Assembly: GCF_009904055.1 (NCBI RefSeq)
Contig: NZ_WYDP01000005.1
Span: forward strand, 124,001 to 188,000
Reading direction: 5' to 3'
Source: Rubellimicrobium sp. CFH 75288
Lineage (GTDB): Bacteria > Pseudomonadota > Alphaproteobacteria > Rhodobacterales > Rhodobacteraceae
DNA length: 64,000 nucleotides
The notes beneath the pieces were generated by a model. That model ran no database searches. It saw only the letters and a list, made by a program, of their open reading frames with translations, and was not told the origin of the DNA. Made by a program: the position numbers and the translations under genes. Each line of letters starts with the position of its first letter. The stretch's first letter is position 1. Below, one piece after another: positions 9,733 to 22,083 of the stretch.

Positions 9733-10386
9733 ATGCTCGAATTCGCCAATGTCAGCAAGTCCTTCTGGACGGGGCAGCGCCGCAAGGTCATCCTGGAGGA
9801 TGCCTCGTTCCGGGTCGAGATGGGGCAGTCGCTCGGCATCCTCGCCTCCAACGGGACGGGCAAGACGACCCTCATCAACATGATGGCGGGCCTCGAGAAG
9901 CCCGACGAGGGCCGGATCACCCGCAGCTGTCGCGTCTCCTTTCCCCTGGGCTTCATGGGCGGCGTGGTGCCGCGCCATTCGGGGCGCGAGAACAGCCGCT
10001 ACATCGCCCGGCTCTACGGGCTCGACCCCGACCATGTCGAGGCGTTCTGCCGCTGGATGGCCGGGATCGGCGAATATTTCGACATGCCCGTGGGCACCTA
10101 CAGCCAGGGCATGCGGGCGCGGCTGTCCTTTTCGCTCATGCTCGCGCTCGATTTCGACCTCTACCTGATCGACGAGGGCATGCCGCAGACGACGGACGTG
10201 GCCTTCAACCGCCGCGCGGGCGAGGTCCTGCGCGAGCGCCTGGAGACGACCACCGTGGTCATCGTCTCGCACCAGGCCGCGGTGCTGGAGCGGTTCGTGC
10301 GGCAGGCGGGGGTGCTGCGGGACGGTCGGCTGCATCTGTTCGATACCCTCGAGGAGGCAAGGGAGCTCTACGATTATGGGCATTAG
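9733..10386 (+). CDS. kpsT: Capsule polysaccharide ABC exporter, ATP-binding protein (KpsT-like)
   Basis: A 217-residue nucleotide-binding subunit of the group-2 capsule ABC-2 exporter (KpsT/CtrD/BexA, about 215-220 aa). Walker A is at 38-45 (ASNGTGKT; the usual first Gly is Ala), the signature is TYSQGMRARLSF, and Walker B is LYLIDEGM near 137, where family members normally have DEG(I/L/M). It powers export of capsular polysaccharide across the inner membrane with a KpsM-type permease, which is not in this window. The ATG is preceded by a G-rich stretch. Its end overlaps the start of the kpsE-like gene by 11 bp, so the two are translated together. The linked kdsA fits a Kdo-linked capsule. 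Confidence 0.88.
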   Translation: MLEFANVSKSFWTGQRRKVILEDASFRVEMGQSLGILASNGTGKTTLINMMAGLEKPDEGRITRSCRVSFPLGFMGGVVPRHSGRENSRYIARLYGLDPDHVEAFCRWMAGIGEYFDMPVGTYSQGMRARLSFSLMLALDFDLYLIDEGMPQTTDVAFNRRAGEVLRERLETTTVVIVSHQAAVLERFVRQAGVLRDGRLHLFDTLEEARELYDYGH

Positions 10387-12031
10387 GGTCCGGCGCTACC
10401 GGTTGCGGCGCGGCCAGCCGCTTCTCGAGGAGCCCGCCGCGGCGGCGGCAGAGCCGTTGCGGGCGGTGGCGGGCGGCGGGGCGCGGGTGGCGGCCCTGCG
10501 GCCGGTGACCGATCCCGCGGCCGCGGAGGGCGACGATCTTGACGCGATCCGGCGCGAGGGGCTGACGGGGCGGCAGCTGCGCATGGCGCGGCGGGTGGCG
10601 CTCAAGCACGGGATCGCCGCGACCTCCGACCTCGAGGCGGTGCGGGCGCTGCGGGCGCGAGGAATCGACCCGTTCCAGCCCTCGAGCCTGCTCGAACTGG
10701 TCCAGTCCGGCGCGGGAGAGGGCCGGGGCGAGCCGGCGGGCGCCGAGCTGCCCGAGGCCGGCGGCGGCGGCGGGCTGCCGGCGGTCGGGCCGCGCCCTGC
10801 CCTGCCCCAGCACCCCGCCCGGCAGGCTCCGGGGGCCCGGACGCTGCCCGGCGGGCCGGGCGACGAGGAGGCCGCGCGGCGCCGCACGGAGGAGATCCTG
10901 CGCATCCAGCGCGACCTGGCCCGCCGCCGCCGGCGGCGCGCCCTGCTTCTGGCGGTGCGGCTTCTGGTCTTCGTGGTCCTGCCCACGGCGATGGCGGGCT
11001 GGTACTACGCCCGCATCGCCACCCCGATGTACGCCACGCGCTCGGAATTCATCATCCAGAAGGCCGAGGCGCAGGGCATGGCGCCGGGGCTGGGCGGGCT
11101 GTTCCAGGGCACGTCCATGGCCAACCAGCAGGATTCCATGGCGGTGCAGGCCTATCTCGCCTCGCGCGCCGCCCTGGCGCGGCTCGATGCGGAGCACGGC
11201 TTCCGCGAGGCCTTCTCCGACCCCGCCATCGACCCGATCCAGCGCCTGCCCGAAGGGGCGAGCAACGAGGCGCTGTTCGACCTCTACCGCAAGCATGTGA
11301 AGATCAGCTACGACCCCACGGAGGGGATCGTGAAGATGGAGGTGATCGCCCCCGACCCGGCGCTGAGCCAGACCTTCTCGGAGGCGCTGATCCGCTATGC
11401 CGAGGAGCAGGTGGACCAGCTGACCCAGCGGCTGCGCGAGGACCAGATGCGGGGGGCCCGCGAGAGCTACGAGGCGGCCGAGCGGCGGCGTGCCGAGGCC
11501 CTGGCCGAGTGGCTGCGCATCCAGTCGGAGGTCCAGCAGATCGACCCCGTGGGCGAGACGGCCGCCCGCACGAGCCAGATCAGCGCGCTGGAGACCGAGC
11601 GCCAGCAGCTCCTGCTGACGCTGCAGACGCGCCTCTCGGTGCCGCGGCCCAACCAGGCGCAGGTCGATGCGCTGCGCAGCCAGATCGCCAACATCGAGAC
11701 GCTGATCGCCGGGCTGCGCGAGGAGATGACCCGCGATTCGGCCGCCGGGGCGAGCCTGGCCGCGCGCAACACCGAGCTGCGGCTGGCCGAGGAGAACTAC
11801 ACCTTCCAGACCATGCTGGTGCAGCAGGCCCTGACCCAGATGGAGAGCGCCCAGATCGAGGCCAACCGGCAGGTGCGCTACCTCTCCCTGGGGGTCGAGC
11901 CCGTCGCCCCCGACGAGGCGACCTATCCGCGCGCCTTCGAGAACACGGTCCTGGCCTTCCTGATCTTCTCGGGGCTCTACCTCATGGTCTCGCTCACCGC
12001 CTCGATCCTGCGCGAGCAGGTCACCGCCTGA
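10376..12031 (+). CDS. kpsE: Capsule polysaccharide export inner-membrane protein (KpsE/CtrB-like)
   Basis: A 551-residue polysaccharide co-polymerase type protein. A membrane helix lies at about 189-211 (ALLLAVRLLVFVVLPTAMAG), preceded by a run of seven arginines. The periplasmic part carries long coiled-coil helices (about 330-470, EALIRYAEEQVDQL to LREEMTRD), and a second helix near the end (NTVLAFLIFSGLYLMVSL). KpsE/CtrB/BexC bridge the exporter to the outer-membrane channel. Family members are usually near 380 aa; here a cytoplasmic extension of about 185 residues is added, containing a helical part (LTGRQLRMARRVALKHG, 63-80) and a Pro/Gly-rich linker. It overlaps kpsT by 11 bp. Confidence 0.88.
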   Translation: MGIRVRRYRLRRGQPLLEEPAAAAAEPLRAVAGGGARVAALRPVTDPAAAEGDDLDAIRREGLTGRQLRMARRVALKHGIAATSDLEAVRALRARGIDPFQPSSLLELVQSGAGEGRGEPAGAELPEAGGGGGLPAVGPRPALPQHPARQAPGARTLPGGPGDEEAARRRTEEILRIQRDLARRRRRRALLLAVRLLVFVVLPTAMAGWYYARIATPMYATRSEFIIQKAEAQGMAPGLGGLFQGTSMANQQDSMAVQAYLASRAALARLDAEHGFREAFSDPAIDPIQRLPEGASNEALFDLYRKHVKISYDPTEGIVKMEVIAPDPALSQTFSEALIRYAEEQVDQLTQRLREDQMRGARESYEAAERRRAEALAEWLRIQSEVQQIDPVGETAARTSQISALETERQQLLLTLQTRLSVPRPNQAQVDALRSQIANIETLIAGLREEMTRDSAAGASLAARNTELRLAEENYTFQTMLVQQALTQMESAQIEANRQVRYLSLGVEPVAPDEATYPRAFENTVLAFLIFSGLYLMVSLTASILREQVTA

Positions 12032-12403
12032 CGCGCCCGGCCGCCCAAGGCTCCCCTCCGCCTCCCATCGCTCCTGTTCGGCCTGGGCGTCGGCCTGGGT
12101 CCAGGGGCGGTCGGAGACGTCCCAGAAGGGGTCTGCGTGGAGGGGGTTGTGGTGCGTCCAGTCGAGCGCGAGCCAGGCCTGGACGAAGCGGCTGAAGGCT
12201 CTCTGGCAGGTCAGGGCGAGGGCTGCGTCGGGGGCGGGGGAGGCGGCGCAGAGGGCGGCCTGCCAGAGGGCGGCGCGGGCGAGGGGTCTGGCGTCGCGGC
12301 GGCTGGTGGCGAAGGGGCGCAGGCCCTCGCGCAGCCGGGCGAGCAGCGCGTGGCGGGCGGGCGCGAGGCGGAAGGGTTCGTGGAAGGCGAGAAGGGGCGG
12401 CAT
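12032..12403 (-). pseudogene. Possible degraded ORF
   Basis: On the reverse strand an ATG at 12403 opens a frame with protein-like composition: MPPLLAFHEPFRLAPARHALL, then CQRAFSRFVQAWLALDWTHHN and DPFWDVSDRPWTQADAQ. After about 120 codons the coding character fades and the frame runs without a stop into the antisense of kpsE. I read this as a small gene that lost its end, or a frameshifted remnant. I do not recognise the family. The rest of the 570 bp between kpsE and kdsA (12404-12601) holds no gene; it is less GC-rich around 12455-12490 and probably carries the kdsA promoter. Confidence 0.3.
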
Positions 12404-12471
12404 GGGGGCTCCGGGCGCGGGGGAGGGGCTTGGCGCCGGAGGATGCCGGGGAATGGTTAACGCAAGGTTGG

Positions 12472-12487
12472 ACCACCGCACGGTGGT
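12472..12487. promoter_or_regulatory. Palindrome upstream of kdsA, possible operator
   Basis: ACCACCG-CA-CGGTGGT is a perfect inverted repeat with a two-base centre, in the AT-richer stretch 115 bp before the kdsA start. The tiny loop argues for a protein-binding site rather than a terminator. No known regulator can be named. Confidence 0.3.
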
Positions 12488-12601
12488 GTTGCGTCCGGCT
12501 TCCGCCCGCGGATCAGGGACTTGGCAGGCGGGGGTTAAGAAAGGGTGAAGGGGGGTGACGGGGCGGGCGCAGGGCGCTAGGGACGCGCGAGGAGGTGCCC
12601 C

Positions 12602-13447
12602 ATGACCCAGACCCAGCGCGAGGTCCGCGTCGGCCCCGTGACCTTCGGCAACGACCGCCCGCTCTGCGTGATCGCCGGGCCCTGCCAGATCGAGACGCGC
12701 GACCATGCGCTGCGCATCGCCGAGACCATGGCCGCGATCTGCGCCGCGCAGGGGGCGGGCTATGTCTTCAAGGCGAGCTACGACAAGGCCAACCGCACCG
12801 CGCTCTCGGGCCGGCGGGGGCCGGGGATGGAGGAGGGGCTGCGCGTGCTTGCGGCGGTGCGCGAGACGGTGGGCTGTCCGGTGCTGACGGATGTGCACGC
12901 GCCCGAGCAGTGCGCGCCGGCGGCCGAGGCCGTGGACATCCTGCAGATCCCCGCCTTCCTGTGCCGGCAGACGGACCTGCTGCTGGCCGCGGGGCGGACG
13001 GGGGCGGCGGTCAACGTCAAGAAGGGGCAGTTCCTGGCGCCCTGGGACATGGCGCATGTGGCCGACAAGGTGGCGAGCACGGGCAACACGCGCATCCTGC
13101 TGACCGAGCGGGGGGTGAGCTTCGGCTACAACGCGCTGGTGGCGGACATGCGCGCGCTGCCCGTGATGGCGCGGACGGGCTGGCCCGTGGTGATGGATGC
13201 CACCCATGCGGTGCAGCAGCCTGGGGGCCTGGGCGGGGCCTCGGGCGGGCAGAGGGAGTTCGCGCCCGTTCTGGCGCGCGCGGCGGTGAGCCTCGGGATC
13301 GCGGCGGTGTTCCTGGAGACGCACGAGGACCCGGACCGCGCGCCGTCCGACGGGCCGAACATGATCCCGCTGGAGCGGATGGAGGGGCTGGTCGCCTCTC
13401 TCGTGCGGTTCGACCGGCTGGCCAAGGCCGAGCCGCTGCGGGTCTGA
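12602..13447 (+). CDS. kdsA: 3-deoxy-8-phosphooctulonate synthase
   Basis: A 281-residue KDO-8-phosphate synthase joining phosphoenolpyruvate and arabinose 5-phosphate for the Kdo sugar of lipopolysaccharide and capsule anchors. Motifs are VIAGPCQIE (residues 24-32, PEP binding), FKASYDKANRT near 58 and the TDVH/NVKKGQFLAPW segments. GAGGAGG sits at ideal spacing before the ATG. The length is that of the family. It lies alone between the capsule export genes and a tRNA; Kdo is also the linker of KpsT/KpsE-exported capsules, so the neighbourhood makes sense. Presence or absence of the metal-site Cys that separates metal and non-metal types was not settled (DMAHVADK follows the catalytic region). 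Confidence 0.95.
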   Translation: MTQTQREVRVGPVTFGNDRPLCVIAGPCQIETRDHALRIAETMAAICAAQGAGYVFKASYDKANRTALSGRRGPGMEEGLRVLAAVRETVGCPVLTDVHAPEQCAPAAEAVDILQIPAFLCRQTDLLLAAGRTGAAVNVKKGQFLAPWDMAHVADKVASTGNTRILLTERGVSFGYNALVADMRALPVMARTGWPVVMDATHAVQQPGGLGGASGGQREFAPVLARAAVSLGIAAVFLETHEDPDRAPSDGPNMIPLERMEGLVASLVRFDRLAKAEPLRV

Positions 13448-13495
13448 GGGGGGCTTGCGGAGGCGGACGGGTCGGGCTATCTCCCCCGCCACTGC

Positions 13496-13570
<75 letters not shown>

Positions 13571-13648
13571 GTCCCCCCGCCGACCGCACCGCCGCTGTCC
13601 CGTCCGAGGGCCGGGGAACCATTGCGCCCTCGCGGCCGTCCCGCCGTC

Positions 13649-13678
13649 TTGACAGCCTCTCCCGGGTCGTCGTCGCTT
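13649..13678 (+). promoter_or_regulatory. Candidate cas3 promoter
   Basis: A perfect TTGACA at 13649-13654 lies 59 bp before the cas3 ATG in the tRNA-cas3 gap. The matching -10 is weak (GTCGCTT region at 17-18 bp), as is common in GC-rich alphaproteobacteria. No other candidate stands out between the tRNA and cas3. Confidence 0.35.
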
Positions 13679-13712
13679 CCGCGCGGACGAGACAGGTCGA
13701 GGAGCCGCGATC

Positions 13713-16205
13713 ATGCCGGAGCCGTCGTTCCTGACCGACTGGCCGGGCAAGAGCGCGCCCGCGGCCGGAGGGATGGGGCATCCAGCGGTCTATCACATGC
13801 TCGACGTTGCCGCCGTGGCCGAGGTCCTGCTGCGACCCGACGCGCTGGCGCCGGAGAGGCGGGACCTGTTCGCGCTGCTGGCCGGACTCCACGATCTCGG
13901 CAAGATCGGGGCGGAGTTCCGCGCCATGCTTCGCGAAGGCCGGCGACAGACCCGTCGCCACTGGGAGGTGACCGAGCTGTGGCTGAGGCGCAACGAGGGA
14001 CTGCTGCTCGGCCGCCTGGGCGGGGAGGCAGGGGCGCTGCGCGCGCTTGCGGCGGCCTGCGCGGGGCATCACGGGCAGCCGCCCTCCGCCGTCTCGGGCT
14101 TCGGCCTCGACGACTTCGCCCGCATGGAGCGGGCGGCCGGCCCCGAGGCGGCGCGCGACGCGCGGGCGGCGATCGAAGCGCTGCTCGGGCTGTGGCCGGG
14201 CGCGCGGCTGGACATGGACGTGGCGGAGGCGCAGCGGCTCAGCTGGTGGCTCTCGGGGCTGGTGACGGCGGCGGACTGGGTCGGCTCCAACCCCCATTGG
14301 TTCCCCCCCGTCGCGGCCGGCCCGGCGCCCGCGGCCTATCTGGAGAGCGCGCGGGCGCGGGCGGAGGCGGCGGTCGAGGCGGCCGGGCTGGTGCCCGGTC
14401 CGGTGCGGGACGGCACGCTCTTCGGCTTCGCGCTGCGGCCGATGCAGGCGGCCGCCGCGCGGCTGCCCCTGCGGGCTGGGCCGATGCTCGCGATCCTCGA
14501 GGACGAGACCGGAAGCGGCAAGACGGAAGCCGCCCTGATCCTCGCGCAGCGGATGCTGCGGGCAGGCAAGGGACGCGGGCTGTTCGTGGCGCTGCCGACG
14601 ATGGCGACGGCAGATGCGATGTTCGCGCGCCTGCGCGACGTCGCGGGACGGCTGTTCGAGGCGCCCTCGCTCACGCTGGCGCATGGCCGGGCGGGCCTGT
14701 CCGTGCCGTTCCGGGACCTGAGGGGGCAGCCGTCCCGCAGCGACGACGCGACCTGCGCGCCCTGGCTCGCCGACGGACGGCGGCGGGCGCTGCTGGCCCA
14801 GATCGGCGTGGGGACGGTAGATCAGGCGCTGCTCGCGGTGCTGCCCACGCGCTTTGCCACGCTGCGCCAGTGGGGCCTGGCCTCGAAGATCCTGATCGTG
14901 GACGAGGTGCACGAGATGGGCCAGCCCTACATGGCCGAGGAGCTGGCGGCGCTGCTCGGGCTGCATGCCGCGCGCGGGGGGTCTGCGATCCTGCTGACGG
15001 CGACGCTGCCGCTGGACCTGCGCGCGCGGCTTTCGGCCGCCTTCGAGGAGGGGGCGGGGCGGGCAGCCGTCCCCGATCATGACCCGGCCTATCCGTCGCT
15101 CTCGGTCCCCGGCCATGCGGCGCTGCGCGACCGCGCGCCCCCCTCGGCGAAGGGGCCGGTCGCGGTCCGGCGGCTGGCCAGCACGCAGGAGGCGCTCGAT
15201 CTGCTGAGCGACGCGGCCCGCGACGGCGCCGCCTGCGTCTGGATCCGCAACGCCGTGGACGAGGCCATCGCTGGCGTGGCGGCGCTGCGGGGGCGCGACG
15301 TCCCGGCGATGCTGCTCCATGCCCGCTTCGCGCTCGGTGACCGCAAGCGGCACGAGGCAGCAGCGCTGGCCCGCTTCGGCAAGGAGGGCGTGGGGCGGGA
15401 AGGCCATGTGCTGGTGGCGACGCAGGTGGTGGAGTCCTCGCTCGATCTGGATTTCGACGTCATGATCTCCGACCTTGCGCCGATGGCTGCGCTGATCCAG
15501 CGCGCAGGGCGGCTCTGGCGGCATCTCGACCGGCGGCCCGTCGCCAGCCGTCCCGTGCCGGCGCCGATCCTTCATGTCCTGTCGCCTGATCCCGCGCGGG
15601 TAGACGGGCCGCACTGGGCCGAGGCCGCGCTGGGCCGCGGCGCCTTTGTCTATCCGGTGTCCGACCTGTGGCGGACGGCCGAAGCGCTGGGCCGCGCGGG
15701 CACCATCGCGGCTCCGCACGGCCTGCGCGGGCTGATCGAGGCGGTGCATGGCGAAGGGGCCACCCCGGTGCCGCCGGCGCTGGAGGCCGCGGAGCGCGCG
15801 ACACTGGGCGCAGGCCACGCCGAGCGGCACCACGCGCGGACGAACCTGCTCGACATCGCGGCGGGCTACCGGTCGAGCAAGGGCTTCGACGACGCCGATT
15901 ACCCGACCCGGCTGGGCGAGCCGGTGCGGACGCTTGCGCTTGCGCGGCTGGAGGACGGCTGCCTGCGCCCATGGGCCGAGGCTGCCGACCCTGCGGAAGC
16001 TTGGGCGCTGAGCGAGGTCGCGGCCTCCGCGCGACGGCTGAAGGGATTTGCGCTGCCCGACCAGGCGGGGCCAGCCATCGCCGAGGCGACGCGCGACTGG
16101 CCTGACTGGCGGCGACGGGCCGTCACGGTCTGCCCGGTGGCGGAGGACGGGACGATCTGCGCAGGCCTGCGTTACGAGGCGGAGACCGGGCTGATGTTGT
16201 CCTGA
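13713..16205 (+). CDS. cas3: CRISPR-associated helicase-nuclease Cas3 (type I-E)
   Basis: An 830-residue fused HD nuclease and superfamily-2 helicase recruited by Cascade to unwind and degrade target DNA. The HD domain (about 1-200) shows H23/H28, H60-D61 in GLHDLGKIG, and H119-H120. The helicase carries Walker A ETGSGKT (265-271), the DEVH box (397-400), TATLP (motif III) and QRAGRLWRH (motif VI). The C-terminal domain has the WGxxDxxR-like end replaced by short sequence, as is usual in I-E. The start is supported by FLTDWPGKS, the standard I-E opening. It is the first of eight collinear cas genes, with a 71-bp gap before cas8e that may hold a second promoter. Confidence 0.95.
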   Translation: MPEPSFLTDWPGKSAPAAGGMGHPAVYHMLDVAAVAEVLLRPDALAPERRDLFALLAGLHDLGKIGAEFRAMLREGRRQTRRHWEVTELWLRRNEGLLLGRLGGEAGALRALAAACAGHHGQPPSAVSGFGLDDFARMERAAGPEAARDARAAIEALLGLWPGARLDMDVAEAQRLSWWLSGLVTAADWVGSNPHWFPPVAAGPAPAAYLESARARAEAAVEAAGLVPGPVRDGTLFGFALRPMQAAAARLPLRAGPMLAILEDETGSGKTEAALILAQRMLRAGKGRGLFVALPTMATADAMFARLRDVAGRLFEAPSLTLAHGRAGLSVPFRDLRGQPSRSDDATCAPWLADGRRRALLAQIGVGTVDQALLAVLPTRFATLRQWGLASKILIVDEVHEMGQPYMAEELAALLGLHAARGGSAILLTATLPLDLRARLSAAFEEGAGRAAVPDHDPAYPSLSVPGHAALRDRAPPSAKGPVAVRRLASTQEALDLLSDAARDGAACVWIRNAVDEAIAGVAALRGRDVPAMLLHARFALGDRKRHEAAALARFGKEGVGREGHVLVATQVVESSLDLDFDVMISDLAPMAALIQRAGRLWRHLDRRPVASRPVPAPILHVLSPDPARVDGPHWAEAALGRGAFVYPVSDLWRTAEALGRAGTIAAPHGLRGLIEAVHGEGATPVPPALEAAERATLGAGHAERHHARTNLLDIAAGYRSSKGFDDADYPTRLGEPVRTLALARLEDGCLRPWAEAADPAEAWALSEVAASARRLKGFALPDQAGPAIAEATRDWPDWRRRAVTVCPVAEDGTICAGLRYEAETGLMLS

Positions 16206-16228
16206 CTCCTGCGGCGGCATCATCCGCG

Positions 16229-16258
16229 TTGACGAACGCGTGATCGCCATGGTCTGAT
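16229..16258 (+). promoter_or_regulatory. Candidate internal promoter before Cascade genes
   Basis: TTGACG (16229-16234), an 18-bp spacer and TCTGAT (16253-16258) lie in the 71-bp gap between cas3 and cas8e. In well-studied I-E systems cas3 and the Cascade genes are often transcribed separately. The spacing is right but the boxes are imperfect. Confidence 0.35.
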
Positions 16259-16276
16259 CCTGCCCGGGGGTTCCAA

Positions 16277-17763
16277 GTGGCCGCGTCGCTCAACCTCATC
16301 ACCGACCCGTGGATTCCCGTCCGCACGACGGCGGGTCCCCGCACCATCCGGCCCGACCAGATCGCCGAGGCGGATGTCCTCTGGCCGGACTGGCCGCGGG
16401 CCGATCTCGAGATCGCCTGCCTCGAGCTGCTGATCGGGCTGGTCTTCCTCGCCGATCCGCCGGCGGACGCGCGGGACTGGGCGGCGCGGCGGAGACCCGA
16501 TCCGGCGCGGTTGCACGAGCGCCTCGCCCCGCTCGCCCCGGCCTTCGACCTGGAGGGGGAGGGGCCGCGGTTCCTTCAGGACCTGGAGGTGCTCGGGGGC
16601 GAGCCGAGCCCGCCGGACCTGCTGTTCCTCGACAGCGCGGGCGGAAACACCGCCCGGAACAATGCCGACCTGATGGTGCGGCGCGACCGTTACCCGGCGC
16701 TGCCCCTGCCGCTCGCGGCGATGGCACTCTACGCCTTCCAGGCCTTCGCGCCCTCGGGCGGGGCCGGCAATCGCACATCGCTGCGCGGCGGCGGGCCGCT
16801 CGTCACGCTGGTCGATCCCGCGGGACAGGGCGGCGGCGGCGGCCCGCTCTGGGATCTCGTCTGGGCCAATGTGCCGGACGGAAGTCCGGCGGGGCCGGGC
16901 ATCCTGCCCTGGATGCGGCCGACCCGGACCTCGGAGACGGGGCGGCAGGTCCTTCCCGGCGACGTGCATCCGGCAGAGGCCTTCTTCGGGATGCCGCGCC
17001 GTCTGCGCCTGGTGGTCGAGCAGGGCTGCGTGACGGGCGTGATCCAGCGGCCGCACGGGACGAACTATGCCGGCTGGCGGCATCCGCTGACACCCTACTA
17101 CCGGATGAAGGCCGGAAGCGAGCTGCTGCCCCGCCATCCCCGCGCGGGGGCCTTCGGCTATCGCAACTGGCTGGGTACGCTGTTCGTGCGCGGCGAGGGA
17201 TTGGAGGAGCGGGCGGCGGCGCTGGAAACGTTCGTCGCGCGCGGGGGTGGCCCGGGCGCGGCCGTCATCGTCGCCGGCTGGGTCATGGACAACATGAAGC
17301 CTCGCGACTTCGTCTTCTCGCGCCAGCCCCTTGTGGCGCTGCCCGAGGCGAGGCTGGCCACGCTTCTGGGGCTGGGCGAGGCGGCCGAGGAGGCCCGGGG
17401 AGCGCTGCGCCTGGCCCTCCTTCCGTTCCTCGCCGAGGGATCGGCTCTCGAGGCGCAGCTGGAATCGTTCGTCCACCGCACCGAAGGCGCGCTTCTGGCG
17501 CGGCTGCGGGATCTGGAATCGGGCCGGGAGGATGATGCGGTGGCGCGAGACTGGCTGGGAGACATGCGGAGGACCGCACTCGGGATCTTCGATGCGCTTG
17601 CGCTGCCGGGCCTCGGGACGCGCAAGCCGGAGATGGCCGAGCGGATCGTGCGCGGCCGGTCGCATCTGCTCGGGACCTTTTCCGGGCGCAGCCGGACGGG
17701 CGCGCGGCTCTACGGGCGGCTCGGCCTCGCGCCGCCGGCCGAATCCAGGCAGACGGAGGACGC

Positions 17764-17767
<4 letters not shown>
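16277..17767 (+). CDS. cas8e: Cascade large subunit Cas8e (Cse1/CasA)
   Basis: A 496-residue large subunit (E. coli CasA is 502 aa) that recognises the PAM and recruits Cas3. The N-terminus SLNLITDPWIPV is the family signature; GGNTARNNADLMVRRD, GAGNRTSLRGGGPL and TPYYRMK are the conserved mid-region blocks; the C-terminal four-helix bundle starts near 370. The start is a GTG (GTGGCCGCGTCG) chosen because it gives the standard opening directly. The stop overlaps the start of the small subunit (ATGA), so the Cascade subunits are translationally chained. Confidence 0.93.
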
Positions 17768-20075
<2,308 letters not shown>

Positions 20076-20079
<4 letters not shown>

Positions 20080-20795
20080 CGCTCTGGCTCTCGCGGCTGG
20101 TCCTGTCGCGCGCACCGGCTGCGGCGGCGCTGTCCGGGCTCGTCGATCCCGACGATCCCACCCGCGCGATGGATGCGCATCATCGCCTGCTCTGGACGTT
20201 GTTCGCCGACCATGCCGACCGGCGACGGGACTTCCTGTGGCGGGCCGACGGAGGCGGACGCTTCCTCGTGCTTTCCGCGCGGCCGCCCGACCCGGCAGGG
20301 GCCGGGCTGTTCGAGCCGCCCGAGACGAAGCCCTTTGCCCCCGACCTGCGCGCCGGAGACCGTCTCGGTTTTCTTTTGCGCGCCAATGCGACCCGGACGC
20401 GCCGCGTGGGCCCCCGGGGCGGGGACGGCAGGCCGGACGCGGTGCGGGTGGATGTCGTCATGGACGCGCTCCATGCACTGCCCCCCGGGGGGGTGTCCGA
20501 CGCGCGGCGCGAGGCCCGCATGGCGCTCGCCGATCGCGAAGGCGCGGCCTGGCTCGCACGCCAAGGGCAGCGCGCGGGCTTTGCGGTGGAGACGGCGACG
20601 GCCACCGACTATTCGGTCGTGGCGCTTCCCGGCCGTCGCGGCCCGCGCAGGGGCCAGCCGCAATTCGGGATCCTCGACCTTGCCGGAACGCTGCGCGTCA
20701 CGGACCCGGCCGCCCTGCTGGCCGGAATCGCGGCAGGGTTCGGGCGGGCCAAGGCCTTCGGCTGCGGCCTGATGCTGATCCGCCGAGCACCCTGA
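20076..20795 (+). CDS. cas6e: CRISPR endoribonuclease Cas6e (CasE)
   Basis: A 239-residue RAMP endonuclease that cuts each repeat of the pre-crRNA at the base of its hairpin and stays bound to the 3' end. AMDAHHRLLWTLF (31-43) carries the His residues expected near the active site, and the glycine-rich loop FGRAKAFGCGLMLI closes the C-terminus. The start is a GTG overlapping the cas5 stop. Its expected substrate is the CCCCGC-ACCC-GCGGGG hairpin of the array 1.3 kb downstream, which would leave the 8-nt handle ATGACCCG on the crRNA. Confidence 0.93.
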
Positions 20796-20797
20796 GC

Positions 20798-22004
<1,207 letters not shown>

Positions 22005-22083
22005 ACCGGCTCCACGCCGTGTCTCATCCGGTGCCGGAATTGACATCGTGAAGACCTCGTCGGAACAATGGTTTCCAGCCAGT
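22005..22083 (+). promoter_or_regulatory. CRISPR leader with array promoter
   Basis: The 79 bp between cas2 and the first repeat are less GC-rich than the surroundings. They contain TTGACA (22040-22045), an 18-bp spacer and AACAAT (22064-22069), which would start transcription about ten bases before repeat 1. A degenerate repeat at the opposite end of the array agrees with this side being the leader. I saw no clear IHF site. Confidence 0.65.
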
